Assembly (NCBI GenBank): GCA_023853785.1
Contig: JAJIRX010000043.1
Location: 1-24,074 of the forward strand
Direction of reading: 5' to 3'
DNA: 24,074 nucleotides
DNA from: Psilocybe azurescens
Taxonomy: Eukaryota > Basidiomycota > Agaricomycetes > Agaricales > Agrocybaceae
Every line of letters starts with the position of its first letter. Position 1 is the stretch's first letter. The notes below the pieces were generated by a model. The model was not told the origin of the DNA and ran no database searches. It saw nothing but the letters and a program-made list of their open reading frames with translations. This document shows, piece by piece, positions 10,917 through 20,932 of the stretch. The translations under genes were made by a program, and so were the position numbers.

Positions 10917-13900
10917 GTTGAGATTGGGGGCGGCGGAGTAAAACTGTCGACGACATCAGACACGACAACGACGACGTGAAAGACACGATACGTTACCTAG
11001 AAGCGATAAAAGGTGGGAAAGGGGGAAAAAGACGCGTTGGAGGAGAAAAGGAAGAGATGATTGATGAGCAAGTTCAAGTTTTAGCACGACCTTGATATTG
11101 GATTTTAGGGGCCGCAAGCATGAACAAATAAAGCCGCCCTTCATCGCCTTCGATGTCTCTCTCTTGAACTGTATCGCCTTTTGTTGGAAATCCACTGGGA
11201 TACCGGCTATTGAGCGCTGTCTGGATGTACATCCTGGCTCTATATGCCTCTGCGGCCGTGGTCTTTTCTCCACCCCGCCAACGATTCACACCGTGTCAAC
11301 CCACCAGCCAACTTCGCTTCAATGATTTTCACTAACCATACAGTGTAATACACTTCCTCGAGACATGAGAATGTATTTCTTGATTTATAAGCCCGTCACT
11401 CAATAAATTCAGAAAAAATTGGATATTAGTTATGTATATACTCTGAACAATAAGACTGCAAAAAAATTAGGAAGAATACAGCGATTATAGGTTCAAATAC
11501 CCAGTTTAAAAGTGCATCCCATTTGTCACGGATTACAAGTCCTCGACACAACCGTGACATGCCTTTTGGGGCAGCTCGGGGAAAGCCGCGGAGTTTCGAT
11601 GGCTGTGGTGCATTGCTGTCAACATTGATGTCACTCTCTCGGTGTTGCTCTCATTGTTGACTGAATTATGACCCCATTTTAGCACGAAATACAACGAAAT
11701 TTTTTGAGCATAAGGATAAAAGGCGTGCCGACACGCAATCCAGTTTTTAGACAGAAATACCTACCCAAACGCCCTACAGATGTGGCCAAGCATTTGGTAT
11801 GTGCAAAACTTGGCTGAATTTTTTGACAAAATCACCCACTCTCGGTTGTGTTTTGCTTCCCATTTTCTATAAATTCCTACGAACACACATATATACAGAA
11901 AGAATCTTTGTACAGAATCTTAGAGTAACAAGTGGTCTATATCTTTCAATAATTCCATTTGTGTCGAGGAACCCTCGTGTCTCGAGGAGGTGTATTACAC
12001 TGTAATCCGAGAAAAAAACAATCTCACACCAATCTTATAGTCAATTGAAAATAGATATACAACGTAGTATTTTATTTTTTATCTCTCCCGAGTCTACTAC
12101 CGATCACACTGACGAAAAATTTTCTGGAAGGGTTGATTCATAACAATGTCGGTGACCATACCTCCGAGTCAGCAATAACTCACAACGAGCAGCCATTATG
12201 GGGTCGACTAGATCTCAGTCTTCCAAGCCACAAGGTCCGCCTTTCTTGTTCATCGTTGACATGGACAAGGAACATACATGTACCACACATAGGAGCTCAG
12301 GTCAGGGTTGAACGTCGCGCCAAGAATATTTCCGGATCCTCGTGCATTACTTTCCAGTGTCGTCATATTGACATTTCAAACCGCGGAAATGACAGAGCAA
12401 TCATGGGAGTCCATTACTGGTGAAGGCCATTAGCCTCAGTTAACCGCTGCTCGGAGCTCGTTGCACATCATCTTAATTTCTTTCACCGACGGTGCATCCT
12501 GCCCGCACTGAGAAATCGAATTTAGGTCTATTTAGGTCCACGCGATTCCTCGCGTCGTTGAGAGAATAACGGCAAAGCCACCGGCACCGCTTTGTGATCA
12601 TTGGCGCTTTGCGGAGTTGCAGACATGTTCCTTCCCAAAGTTTTCTATTTTTACTCCTATCTCGGGAGTGACAGTAGCAAACTACGCTTTCTAATAGTAA
12701 AACGTCAGCGGGGGCCAGCAGGCAGTGCTCAACACCCTCTCGGTGGGCTCGGTAACTCATTGGCGAATGAGGATAAGTGCACCGCTCTACGCTAGAGTAT
12801 CTACCAAGGCTCGGCTGTCCAAGTGTGGCGAAGTTGTGTATCTGAGTGACCATGAGTATGCGAAGGGGTAATGTAAGAATATGGCTCTTGGTAAGCCGAG
12901 GGCGTCAGAGGCACCTGTACATTTGTCTCTCATAGACAGCCTTCGATATAATGTGAACATGGGTGTGTGGGATGTTCACGATTACATGAAGTCTGTTTTT
13001 GTCACGCCCCAAACCGTGTCAGAAAATGTTTATGTAAAGTACAGAGTTCTAAATTATTTCGTCCTTAGTTTAATGCCACGATGGAAGTTTTATTCACAAA
13101 TTTAAGGAGAAGAAATTTCATATAAGACCTCAATTTTTGAATAGCAAAAATAATTGGATATAGTTTTCCAACTACTCTCCAGCCAAAGCCTGGGTCATGT
13201 TTCTCTTTCCTGCCCAGATCCTCCATTCGAAAAGCGACAACGAAATATTTTTCCCTCAGCATAGGGTTTAATTAGCATTGAGGTAGCTGAAATAATTTAC
13301 TTTGTCTCCAAAACTAATTTCAATAACCCCGTCGTCGCATCGAGTGAACGCGACGGTATTCGAGTTCCACACTTGACATAAGCGTTTTCTGACACGGTTC
13401 GAGGGGCGCGACAAAACTGGACTACCTGTAGGTGGTGATTGATCCCTCATCTGACTTGACCACTTCCATCATTGACAACGGTCTTCTTGAATTAAGTATA
13501 AATGGTAAGCGGGATGATACGTACGGTATAACACCCTCTGGTCGGCGGGCCTCGGGCGAAATTCCACCGTCGCGGTTTTCTAGGAAGATAAAGTCTCCGC
13601 GCCAGAGCCTCGTTTGAGACAATAAAAGCTAGCAGACAGATCTTTCGTCTTGTAAGTTGAACTTCCGTGCTTCTTAAATCCTGTCTAAAATAGGCGCACA
13701 CCATCATCAAGGCCTTTCAAGTCGGGGCAGCAAAGACAGAAACTGAGATGATTCCAACAATATTTATAATATATCTACCATCATACATCTATGATTGATT
13801 CGACCGTGTCAAGTATGCAATAACTATTGGAAATCCTTGGGAAATGCAAGAAGATGCAAGAGGGCTCTCAGGGAGGGCCCGGAGACAGATAATGTTATCA

Positions 13901-15548
13901 CAGCTCATCACACTGTATCAGAGTATAGGGGTCCCCTCTAAATCTAATTTCAGCTGTGTAGAGATAGGTCTGTGTATTGAGTGCTTCGTATTTCCTGAGG
14001 GTAGTCAACAGATCTACATTTATATATACTGAACCAATCATGATCATGAGCAGAATCAAAATTTGGAGCTCAAGACCCCAGCCCCAACAGAGTCTCTAGA
14101 GATAAATTGGCCGGTCAAGCCTCATCATGGCTGAGATAGCAACGCGGTAAGTAGTGCCAGGGATTCCGAAAAAAAGACTGGCCGCCCAGCTAGTCCGGCC
14201 ATCAAAGTAGTAGGCAGGCCATCCCAGTCTCGTACTACAGACTGCTAGCTATACTACAGTATTAGCATAGATCAAAAGTTTATGGGGTCTAATCTCATAA
14301 GCCGAAGGGGCCAATTCAAGTCGAGCGAGACTCAGTGCACGAACAGGAAGAGAGGGTTATGAGTTGTTTCTAAATTGGGAACCAGTGATGCTTTGAATTT
14401 GAAAAGTCTAGAGCCATCACTACACGGCTCGGCCATATCCTTCGGGCCGGCTCATTGGAACGACGTTCATTCGTTCGTGTTAGTCGGTTCACTGGTTGCT
14501 CCTCAGTGTCAACCTTTCAAGTTCCATTCTTTGGTGCTTCCCTCATTATATATCTAAAACATCAACGAATTGATCAGGAGCCTAGCAGAAATTATATGCA
14601 GCTGACAGAACTGTCATGTTATTGCTGGCATGCCTGTTCGACTTGTGTTAGAGGTGTAACGGTCAGTGTCTTGTATATCTCAGTTCATCGTCAAGTGCTC
14701 TCATACATTAGATTTGAACGGATCAGGCGTTTGCTTTATTTATAAAAGACTGTACGCTGCAGCAAGTGAGCTGTGCGTTCACCTGACTCAATTGGCTAGA
14801 CCAGGTAATGCACATCGCTTTTAAACTAAACCGCCATCAAACCATTACTTCACTAACTTCATAGCAAACCTCTCACTACGAAATCTTGTTTAGCGACGAA
14901 ACAACCCACGCATAACTGCGGTAAGAGATATTTCTCTCAATACACATAGAACAAACATAGCGCCCTCTTCTCAGTTTCATGTACCGTGATACTTGGAATG
15001 AAATCTAGGAAGTATTGATGAATACTCGGTATGCCCCATTCTCCGCGTGCAAATCCCAAATGAAGGTCTTCAGAACAGACCGATAAAGCTCTTGTGAGAG
15101 ATATCGCGGATTATCAACAAAACATGGTGATGATCGTGCTAATCATATCTCAACAGGACAGGCAGGGGCAGAACCGTACGAAAAGCATTTCCAAATATAA
15201 CTTTGCTACTGGCACGAGACGACTGAAGCTGTGCCGCATTGATTGTAAGATTGCATCGCCCTGTGTTTTGGTCGGATCCTTCTCGCAAGTGTCGGACGGA
15301 AGTATAGACATGACGACGCTATAAGTATGCAGGATCGAATCATCTTGGCGAGCTCTTCGTACTTCCGAAGCCCTCCTCGTCCTCGAGCTTACACGCTCTG
15401 TATATTATCCAGCAAAAGCACTCTAGACAAGACTATTCGTTCGCCTTTTAATATCAGGTGCGGTATGGTTCGCAATATCGGAGTCAAATCATCTTACTTA
15501 TTTTGTCTGAACAAGTTTCCTCATCGTCGTACTATAAACCTCACTAAC
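10917..15548. other. Long gene-poor region upstream of GFA1
   Basis: The first few hundred bases hold the GFA1 promoter and leader; the leader is pyrimidine-rich on the minus strand (about 10985-11060), and a possible 5' UTR intron could use the GTAACG donor near 10998. Beyond about 11330 the sequence is AT-rich with only short frames (at most 126 codons, at 12473-12853, minus) that I do not recognise. There is an inverted-repeat cluster at 14175-14230. I see no intact transposon, long terminal repeat pair or RNA gene; degraded elements cannot be excluded. Confidence 0.55.
14175..14230. repeat. Nested inverted repeat, hairpin-forming
   Basis: An outer 7-bp inverted pair, AGACTGG at 14175-14181 and CCAGTCT at 14224-14230, encloses a GC-rich inner pair, TGGCCG at 14179-14184 and CGGCCA at 14196-14201. 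Just to the right, TACTACAG occurs twice (near 14234 and 14254). This may be a remnant of a small inverted-repeat element or a structured non-coding element; the pairs are short enough that chance is possible. Confidence 0.35.
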
Positions 15549-16862
15549 ATGGGCTTCCCTTCGACTATTTATCGACTTCTAGGCGCATGTTCCTCCGCTT
15601 CGGCCTGCGAAGATATTAACTCAGAAGAAAAGGCCACCGAGTCATACCAAAAATATATCCAATCACTCGAAACACCCGATATCAACGATTTTGACGCTGT
15701 CATTGCTCATTATTGTGATGCAGTCGATGTCCGTTACGAAAACGATCCTACATATCTTCCTACGACACTCAATATCGCGAGTGATGTATGGAACTCCTAT
15801 GAGAAGGGTGGAAGAAATCCAGCGGTACTGCCAGAGGTTGTATGTATACACGAAGACGCATTCAAGCGTTGCGAGTACGCCGACACCAAGTCGGAGGGTT
15901 ACATCCGTCTCCTCATAAACCTTGGGAAGGCTTACTGCATCCTCTCCGATACTAACAAGGCGGAGTGTACAAGCGCGCTGCTGAAGTCGGTTGAATACCT
16001 CGAGTGCGCACTCGCCTTCTCTAAAGAACACCCGGGACCCAATTCGCAGGATGACAACACTGAAGCGAGCCTTACGCTTGGTATCGCCTCATGGAGACTA
16101 TGTGAGCTCGAACGGCGGGATATTGGATTAGACCTTGTGATAAACCGACTCTCCGCGGCTTATCATTGCCAGGGTGGGCTATCCGAATTCTCCTTCAGCA
16201 ATCCCCTCCCAGATTCGCAGAACTTGGCATCTGCGGTCCAGTATTTACATGAAGTTATCGATCGGAGTCCACCATCGACCCAGTTACGAGATGCATCTCT
16301 TTATCACCTATGTCAGGCGCTTCTTCTACGATACGAGCTCAAGGCGAAAGGATCGAGCAAACGACATGATTTAATACGCGCAGAGGCGGTCGCCCGTACC
16401 GCTATGCCTATTGTATCGCAGGACATCCATGTCAAGTTCAAGGATACTCTAATTGTCATCACAGACTGGAAGGACCAGGCAGCCCATGCCGGGTCGCTGC
16501 ATGGAAAGCCGTCCCCCTCCCCAGTCGGGCTACCCGGCGTTCGTATGGATTTTAGGCTGGGTGGTTGCGCATTCAGCACTTCCCGAGCACCGCGCACCCT
16601 CCCAAATCCAACAAGCCAGGTCATTTTCACCACCTGGGCCCTTTCAGCTCATCCGAACACACGAATTCAAAAATCATCAAAACCCATTGCTTTCGCTCAA
16701 TCCATTGGACACCGGGTATCACCTCCCAACCGTAAACCCAGGGCAGCTCGCAAGTGGTCTTTATCTGGCAGGAGTATCGTCTCAGCAAACTCTCAGAGTC
16801 AATTATCATTCGGATCCAGCTACCATGCCCTCACTACCCACACAAGAGTCAGAAGATTGTAA
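15549..16862 (+). CDS. Predicted TPR-like alpha-helical repeat protein, 3' end uncertain
   Basis: An open frame runs from 15327 to 16862. I prefer the ATG at 15549 (context AACATGG, 437 residues) because the 74 residues before it are low-quality and Ser/Arg-rich. The middle of the protein is helical with spaced Ala/Leu/Tyr: LLINLGKAYCIL, ALLKSVEYLECALAF, RDASLYHLCQALLLRYEL and AEAVARTAMPIV. These resemble the degenerate tetratricopeptide-type repeats found in basidiomycete TPR and CHAT-domain proteins. There is no CHAT or other catalytic domain. From about residue 310 (near 16480) composition changes to Ser/Pro/Arg-rich, so the real gene may splice into another exon or frame here, or be truncated. 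Function is unknown; helical scaffold is inference. Confidence 0.6.
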   Translation: MGFPSTIYRLLGACSSASACEDINSEEKATESYQKYIQSLETPDINDFDAVIAHYCDAVDVRYENDPTYLPTTLNIASDVWNSYEKGGRNPAVLPEVVCIHEDAFKRCEYADTKSEGYIRLLINLGKAYCILSDTNKAECTSALLKSVEYLECALAFSKEHPGPNSQDDNTEASLTLGIASWRLCELERRDIGLDLVINRLSAAYHCQGGLSEFSFSNPLPDSQNLASAVQYLHEVIDRSPPSTQLRDASLYHLCQALLLRYELKAKGSSKRHDLIRAEAVARTAMPIVSQDIHVKFKDTLIVITDWKDQAAHAGSLHGKPSPSPVGLPGVRMDFRLGGCAFSTSRAPRTLPNPTSQVIFTTWALSAHPNTRIQKSSKPIAFAQSIGHRVSPPNRKPRAARKWSLSGRSIVSANSQSQLSFGSSYHALTTHTRVRRL

Positions 16863-19266
16863 GCTTGAACTGTTCTCTCGAAACTTCCGTTGACAAGAGT
16901 CCCTTGGCGAACTTCCTTTCATCATATAAGCATAATACTCACCCTCAATATTCCATATATCGATTATTATTTATTTATTCACTAGATCGTCCTTTCGTCA
17001 TGCCATTTATGTTATATACCATGGTAATAGAGCCAGTCTGAAGTCTTCGTTTCTAATTAACTCGAATTGTATTAATACGTGCCTGGTCGGTAGGTTCAGA
17101 AGTAATTAAGTATGTACATCCTCCCTAATTTTGTAGTATCACGCCTTTGCTACCTATGCAAATGTAGCAGGTCAGTGTCAGGCACTTCGCATGTCTAATC
17201 CGAGGTGTTTTAGTTCAAACTACATGGGGAGCCTCAATGAATCCTGGTGAAGAAGTCACAAACACGAACATGTAGATCTTTGGCAAAGACGAACGCCTTT
17301 TTAAGTAGCGTCCAGACGAAATGGGAGCCGAGTCATATTAGTGCAGCGGCCGGAGAGAGCCTTTGCCTTAAATGCGAATAAGAAACTGCAAGACACTGCA
17401 TGGAATGGTTCTAACCCCAGTTGGCCGGCGTAGGCGCCACCGTCGTACTGCACAGCGCCACAGTAGTAGCGGCCGCACTGTCTGTTCGCGCATGGAATGA
17501 AAATATGGTTGTACTACTATTAGTCCTAAAAGGACTATCTTGTCGATGAACTCGACGGTTCGCTCCCATAGATGCACCCTTTATTCCTTAGTCGGCCAGA
17601 CCCAAGTCTGCAATTGCGTTTCTCGAAGCCTGCCACTTGCACCTTCTCGGACGATAAAATTGACCTTCTGGTTCTGGATTTCTGGTTCTGGATACCCTGG
17701 TTCTATGAGTATATGTATAACAAAATTGAATGGAAGTCAAAGGCTTAAATTTGGGACGTTCTAATGGTGGAGGATCATGAAAGTCGTAAATGAAGGAGAT
17801 TATGTCATCCCCTGACTTTCATCGTCCACGATCATCATTATGGCCGCCATAAAAGATGTATAAATAATCAGATCGCAAAAATTACCCAAATAAACCTGAT
17901 GGTATGCCGACTCGGAGAAATTTGTAAAGCCAATCACTTCGAAAAGTACAAAGAAAGTGGGATCTATTGACAGCTTGACTTTGGGCGCCATGATAAGATG
18001 TACAATCGACGATGCAAGTATATAACAAAGCTGTTGTCGTCCCAGGCACAATTTCCCGTGTTCAACGGAATACTTAAGTACAAGAGACAGAATTCACTCC
18101 ACCATCGTTGTTTTGGAGAGTGATGATGGTGTTTTGATGAGATAGTACTGCCGCCTGCAAGAAAAAGTACACGCCCTCATATTTGCAGTCGCTGACCTGA
18201 GATAGATTCATTTCATATGGTGTAACATATTTTTAGTGACTGTATTGTAGATGTTGCAAGAGCGATTACTTTGCATTTGCCATTGGTTTGCTACACATCG
18301 CTCCCCACCAGCTGGCAGCAACCCATAGTCCAGACGGCATGCGGCTGTGCCGAAGCGACCAAATGCGTACAAACAGATGCAAGTTCGGTAGACTGGCCCG
18401 GCTTCCCGACGCGCCCGACGACAAGCCGACAGTTTCTCAATCTAACCATAACGAACTTGTCCGCTGCTGTTCGTTCAGAGTTCGGTTCGGTATCATAACC
18501 TCCTGCTGTACCCGTAATGAGCTCTTCTATACTCTATACTCTACATCGAGACGTATATAGAGTCACAACCTTTATACATGATTTTATTTTGTAATTTTGA
18601 ATGCTTCAAGAACTCCTAACGGTTTCTAACGACTCATAGTCTTTCAGTGTGTTTATTAACCCTCCGAAAGAATATCCATGATGCAACAACGTCTTGGCGG
18701 ACGGTGAACTGACCGGGCCAGGGGCCAGATTGAGGGTTCTATCATAGAACGTTAGCTTAATGGTCTGTTGATATGGTGTTTTTCCTATGATTTTTCACTG
18801 AATCAAGTAAGGGCCGGGCATGATCTAATTGGGGCTGAGGACCCAATTTTAATATCGATATTTAAACGTAACTCGCTTACACTTGTGCTCCTCTGCGGCC
18901 TCGAGGCTCGTTGACCTCTGAACACAGAGTTAGAAAAAGTCGAGTTTAATACCAGTTTCTCAAGTCGTAATCGATGCACATTAAGGTTAAAATTTGCAAA
19001 CTAGTGTCTTCCTCAACAGTACATGGGACGGATTAAGGTTATCTATGAAGGTTTTTGGAAGGCTTAAAATATCGTGAAGGTCCGTTGGCAGGCAATCCAA
19101 AGGTCTTCCGTAATATCCCCATGCAAAAAAGTCTATACATAGAATAATCCCGACGTTCAAAAACCCCGAAGTGAAGGGCAACATTTTTGAGCCTGACCTT
19201 CATCCTTCACACCCTCATCACTGGCCCCTCCTCTTCATAATCCGTGTTCATCTACTGGTCTTCAAG
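16863..19266. other. Gene-poor intergenic region
   Basis: I find no secure gene. The best small candidate is a minus-strand 63-codon frame (17991-17800) with a hydrophobic middle. Structure seen: inverted pair TGCTAC/GTAGCA at 17148-17169; hairpin TAGTCCT-AAA-AGGACTA around 17521-17537; two tandem 14-bp copies at 17666-17693. The last 70 bp before 19267 are pyrimidine-rich and probably form the leader of the membrane-protein gene. Confidence 0.5.
17666..17693. repeat. Tandem duplication of a 14-bp unit
   Basis: TTCTGGTTCTGGAT occurs twice in direct tandem and is followed by a partial third copy (CCTGGTTCTAT). The unit itself is a doubled TTCTGG. It lies in non-coding DNA and looks like a minisatellite seed. 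Confidence 0.8.
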
Positions 19267-20932
19267 ATGCCTGATTGGAAGGACCCCGCTGAAGTACAGA
19301 AGGATGCAGTCGCCTTCACCAAACTTATACACTGTCTTTTGGGTCTTTACGCGTCCGTAAACTTCTCTTCACTAGCGATGAATCTAATTCTCTCCTTACA
19401 GTTACGAGTACTTCATCTCTCTCGACTTTGAATGGGATTTTATTACGGGAAAGAAGAAGTTTCGTTGGCCTATGGTACTTGCTATTCTGACCCGTTATCA
19501 TGCACATGATTACTTCCGATGCTAAATGCATCTTTCATCAGGTCTTCTACTTTGCCAACCGATATCTTTTACTCTTTGCAATGATTGGGATGTGCGTTGT
19601 TTCCTGTTGTTTAGATAGAAGCAAGGTTCTGACTCCGATTCCAGTGCTATATCATTGGATACAACAAGGTATGATCCTATGGCATTTGGCTTTATAGCAC
19701 AATGTTTCTGACATTGAAGACCAGTGAATTTGATTGCCAAGCACTGTACACTTTCAATCAGGTCTGTCGTTTTTACATGGGCTTTTCTGATTCAAGCTAC
19801 TGAGTATCGAAATAGTTGGCCGGAGATGCTGCTGTTGGGTTGGCTAGCATTAATCTTTCAATTCGCGCGTAAGTCGAATCAATATTTCTATTTCCCGCCA
19901 CTGTTGTCTAACCTGAAAATATAGTATGGCAATCTGGTCGCAAAATCGATATATTGTCGGCGTACTAGTACTCATGATTTTAGGGCATTGGTCCTTGATT
20001 CTGCAAGGTGAGATTCCTCATTGCTATCCCGGAACTTCAAATAATACGGCACGAGGTTCTGACGTTTCCGTGTTACTTCAGGCGTTCAATTAACTGCCAT
20101 CTGGATACCTAATGTTGGCTGTCAGATCACAAAACCAACAACACAATTCTAGCTGCCATCTTCATATACTCGATGTGCTTTGATCTTCTTGTCTTGCTGT
20201 TGATCACATACAAGCTGTTTGGAATCAGCGGCTCGAAGAGTTCGGAATTGATGGGCAGGAGCCGTCTCACTCATATGATCTTTGCAGATGGTCTGATTTT
20301 CTTCATCATCGCGTATGCCCAAAATCTGTTCACACACCGGCCGTACGAGAACTTACAACGCTTTATTTTAGATTCCTTGCTAACTTGATAGCAACCGTGT
20401 TTATGCTGTTGAATCTCAACCAAATCATGTCTGTGATATTCAACGTACCCGCTGCTGTGTTCTCGACTGTACGCCCCTTTTCAGGTTTCTTAGCACATTT
20501 TTTCTCATTAATCGTCTGGATAGATTGTGGCAACCCGTGCCGTACGTCGACTTACTAACTTCACTAACAATGGACCGGAAGTCTTGTGCGTTAATTGATG
20601 AGTGCATTCTCAGCCGAGATCTAACCTTCCTGACAGCGCTGCTTCATCGACAACTGGCCATCGTGGAATATCAGTGCCACCGACCCAACGGACAATACCG
20701 ACCCTGACTTATAAAAGTGGCTCACGCGCTGGAGTTCACGTTCAGGTTAGCGTTGAAATTTTGACTCTCCCCATATGAATTTTCTGACGTTACTTACGTT
20801 CTCCGGATACCCCACCAGATGGAAACGTTCACGCACGCCGAAGAAAGTCAAAATGATATTTTCTCAAAGGCGAAAGAAGGCAGTGAGACAGATCTTGACA
20901 CTGACGTCGAAGGAAAGGGATCACTCAGTTAA
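19267..20932 (+). CDS. Multi-pass membrane protein, agaricomycete type, one frame break
   Basis: Twelve exons were traced: 19267-19352, 19402-19474, 19542-19591, 19645-19668, 19725-19761, 19816-19868, 19925-20007, 20082-20312, 20372-20468, 20524-20585, 20637-20745 and 20819-20932. Introns are 49-74 nt. They total 1019 nt; one missing A in the A4 run 20131-20134 would give 1020 nt (339 residues) and restores ITKTNNTILAA, a segment I expect in this family. Without it an in-frame TAG follows at once. Landmarks in order: MPDWKDPAEV, FISLDFEWDFITGKKKFRWP, FNQLAGDAAVGLASINLSIR, MAIWSQNRYIVG, GHWSLILQG, IYSMCFDLLVLLLITYKL, FADGLIFFIIAFLANLIATV, MLLNLNQIMSVIFNVPAA and VATRAVRRLTNF. There are six or seven hydrophobic segments and an acidic cytoplasmic-type tail (DTDVEGKGSLS). 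I recognise the family as widespread and multicopy in Agaricomycetes but know no function. Exon 4 is only 24 nt. Confidence 0.85.

Noticed and set aside
11480..11520. tRNA-like T-arm word GGTTCAAATACC
   Set aside because: No matching acceptor stem, anticodon arm or D-arm could be found around it.
12473..12853. 126-codon minus-strand open frame
   Set aside because: Cys/Arg/Ser-rich composition, no recognisable domain and no promoter or splice context; most likely chance in a gene-poor region.
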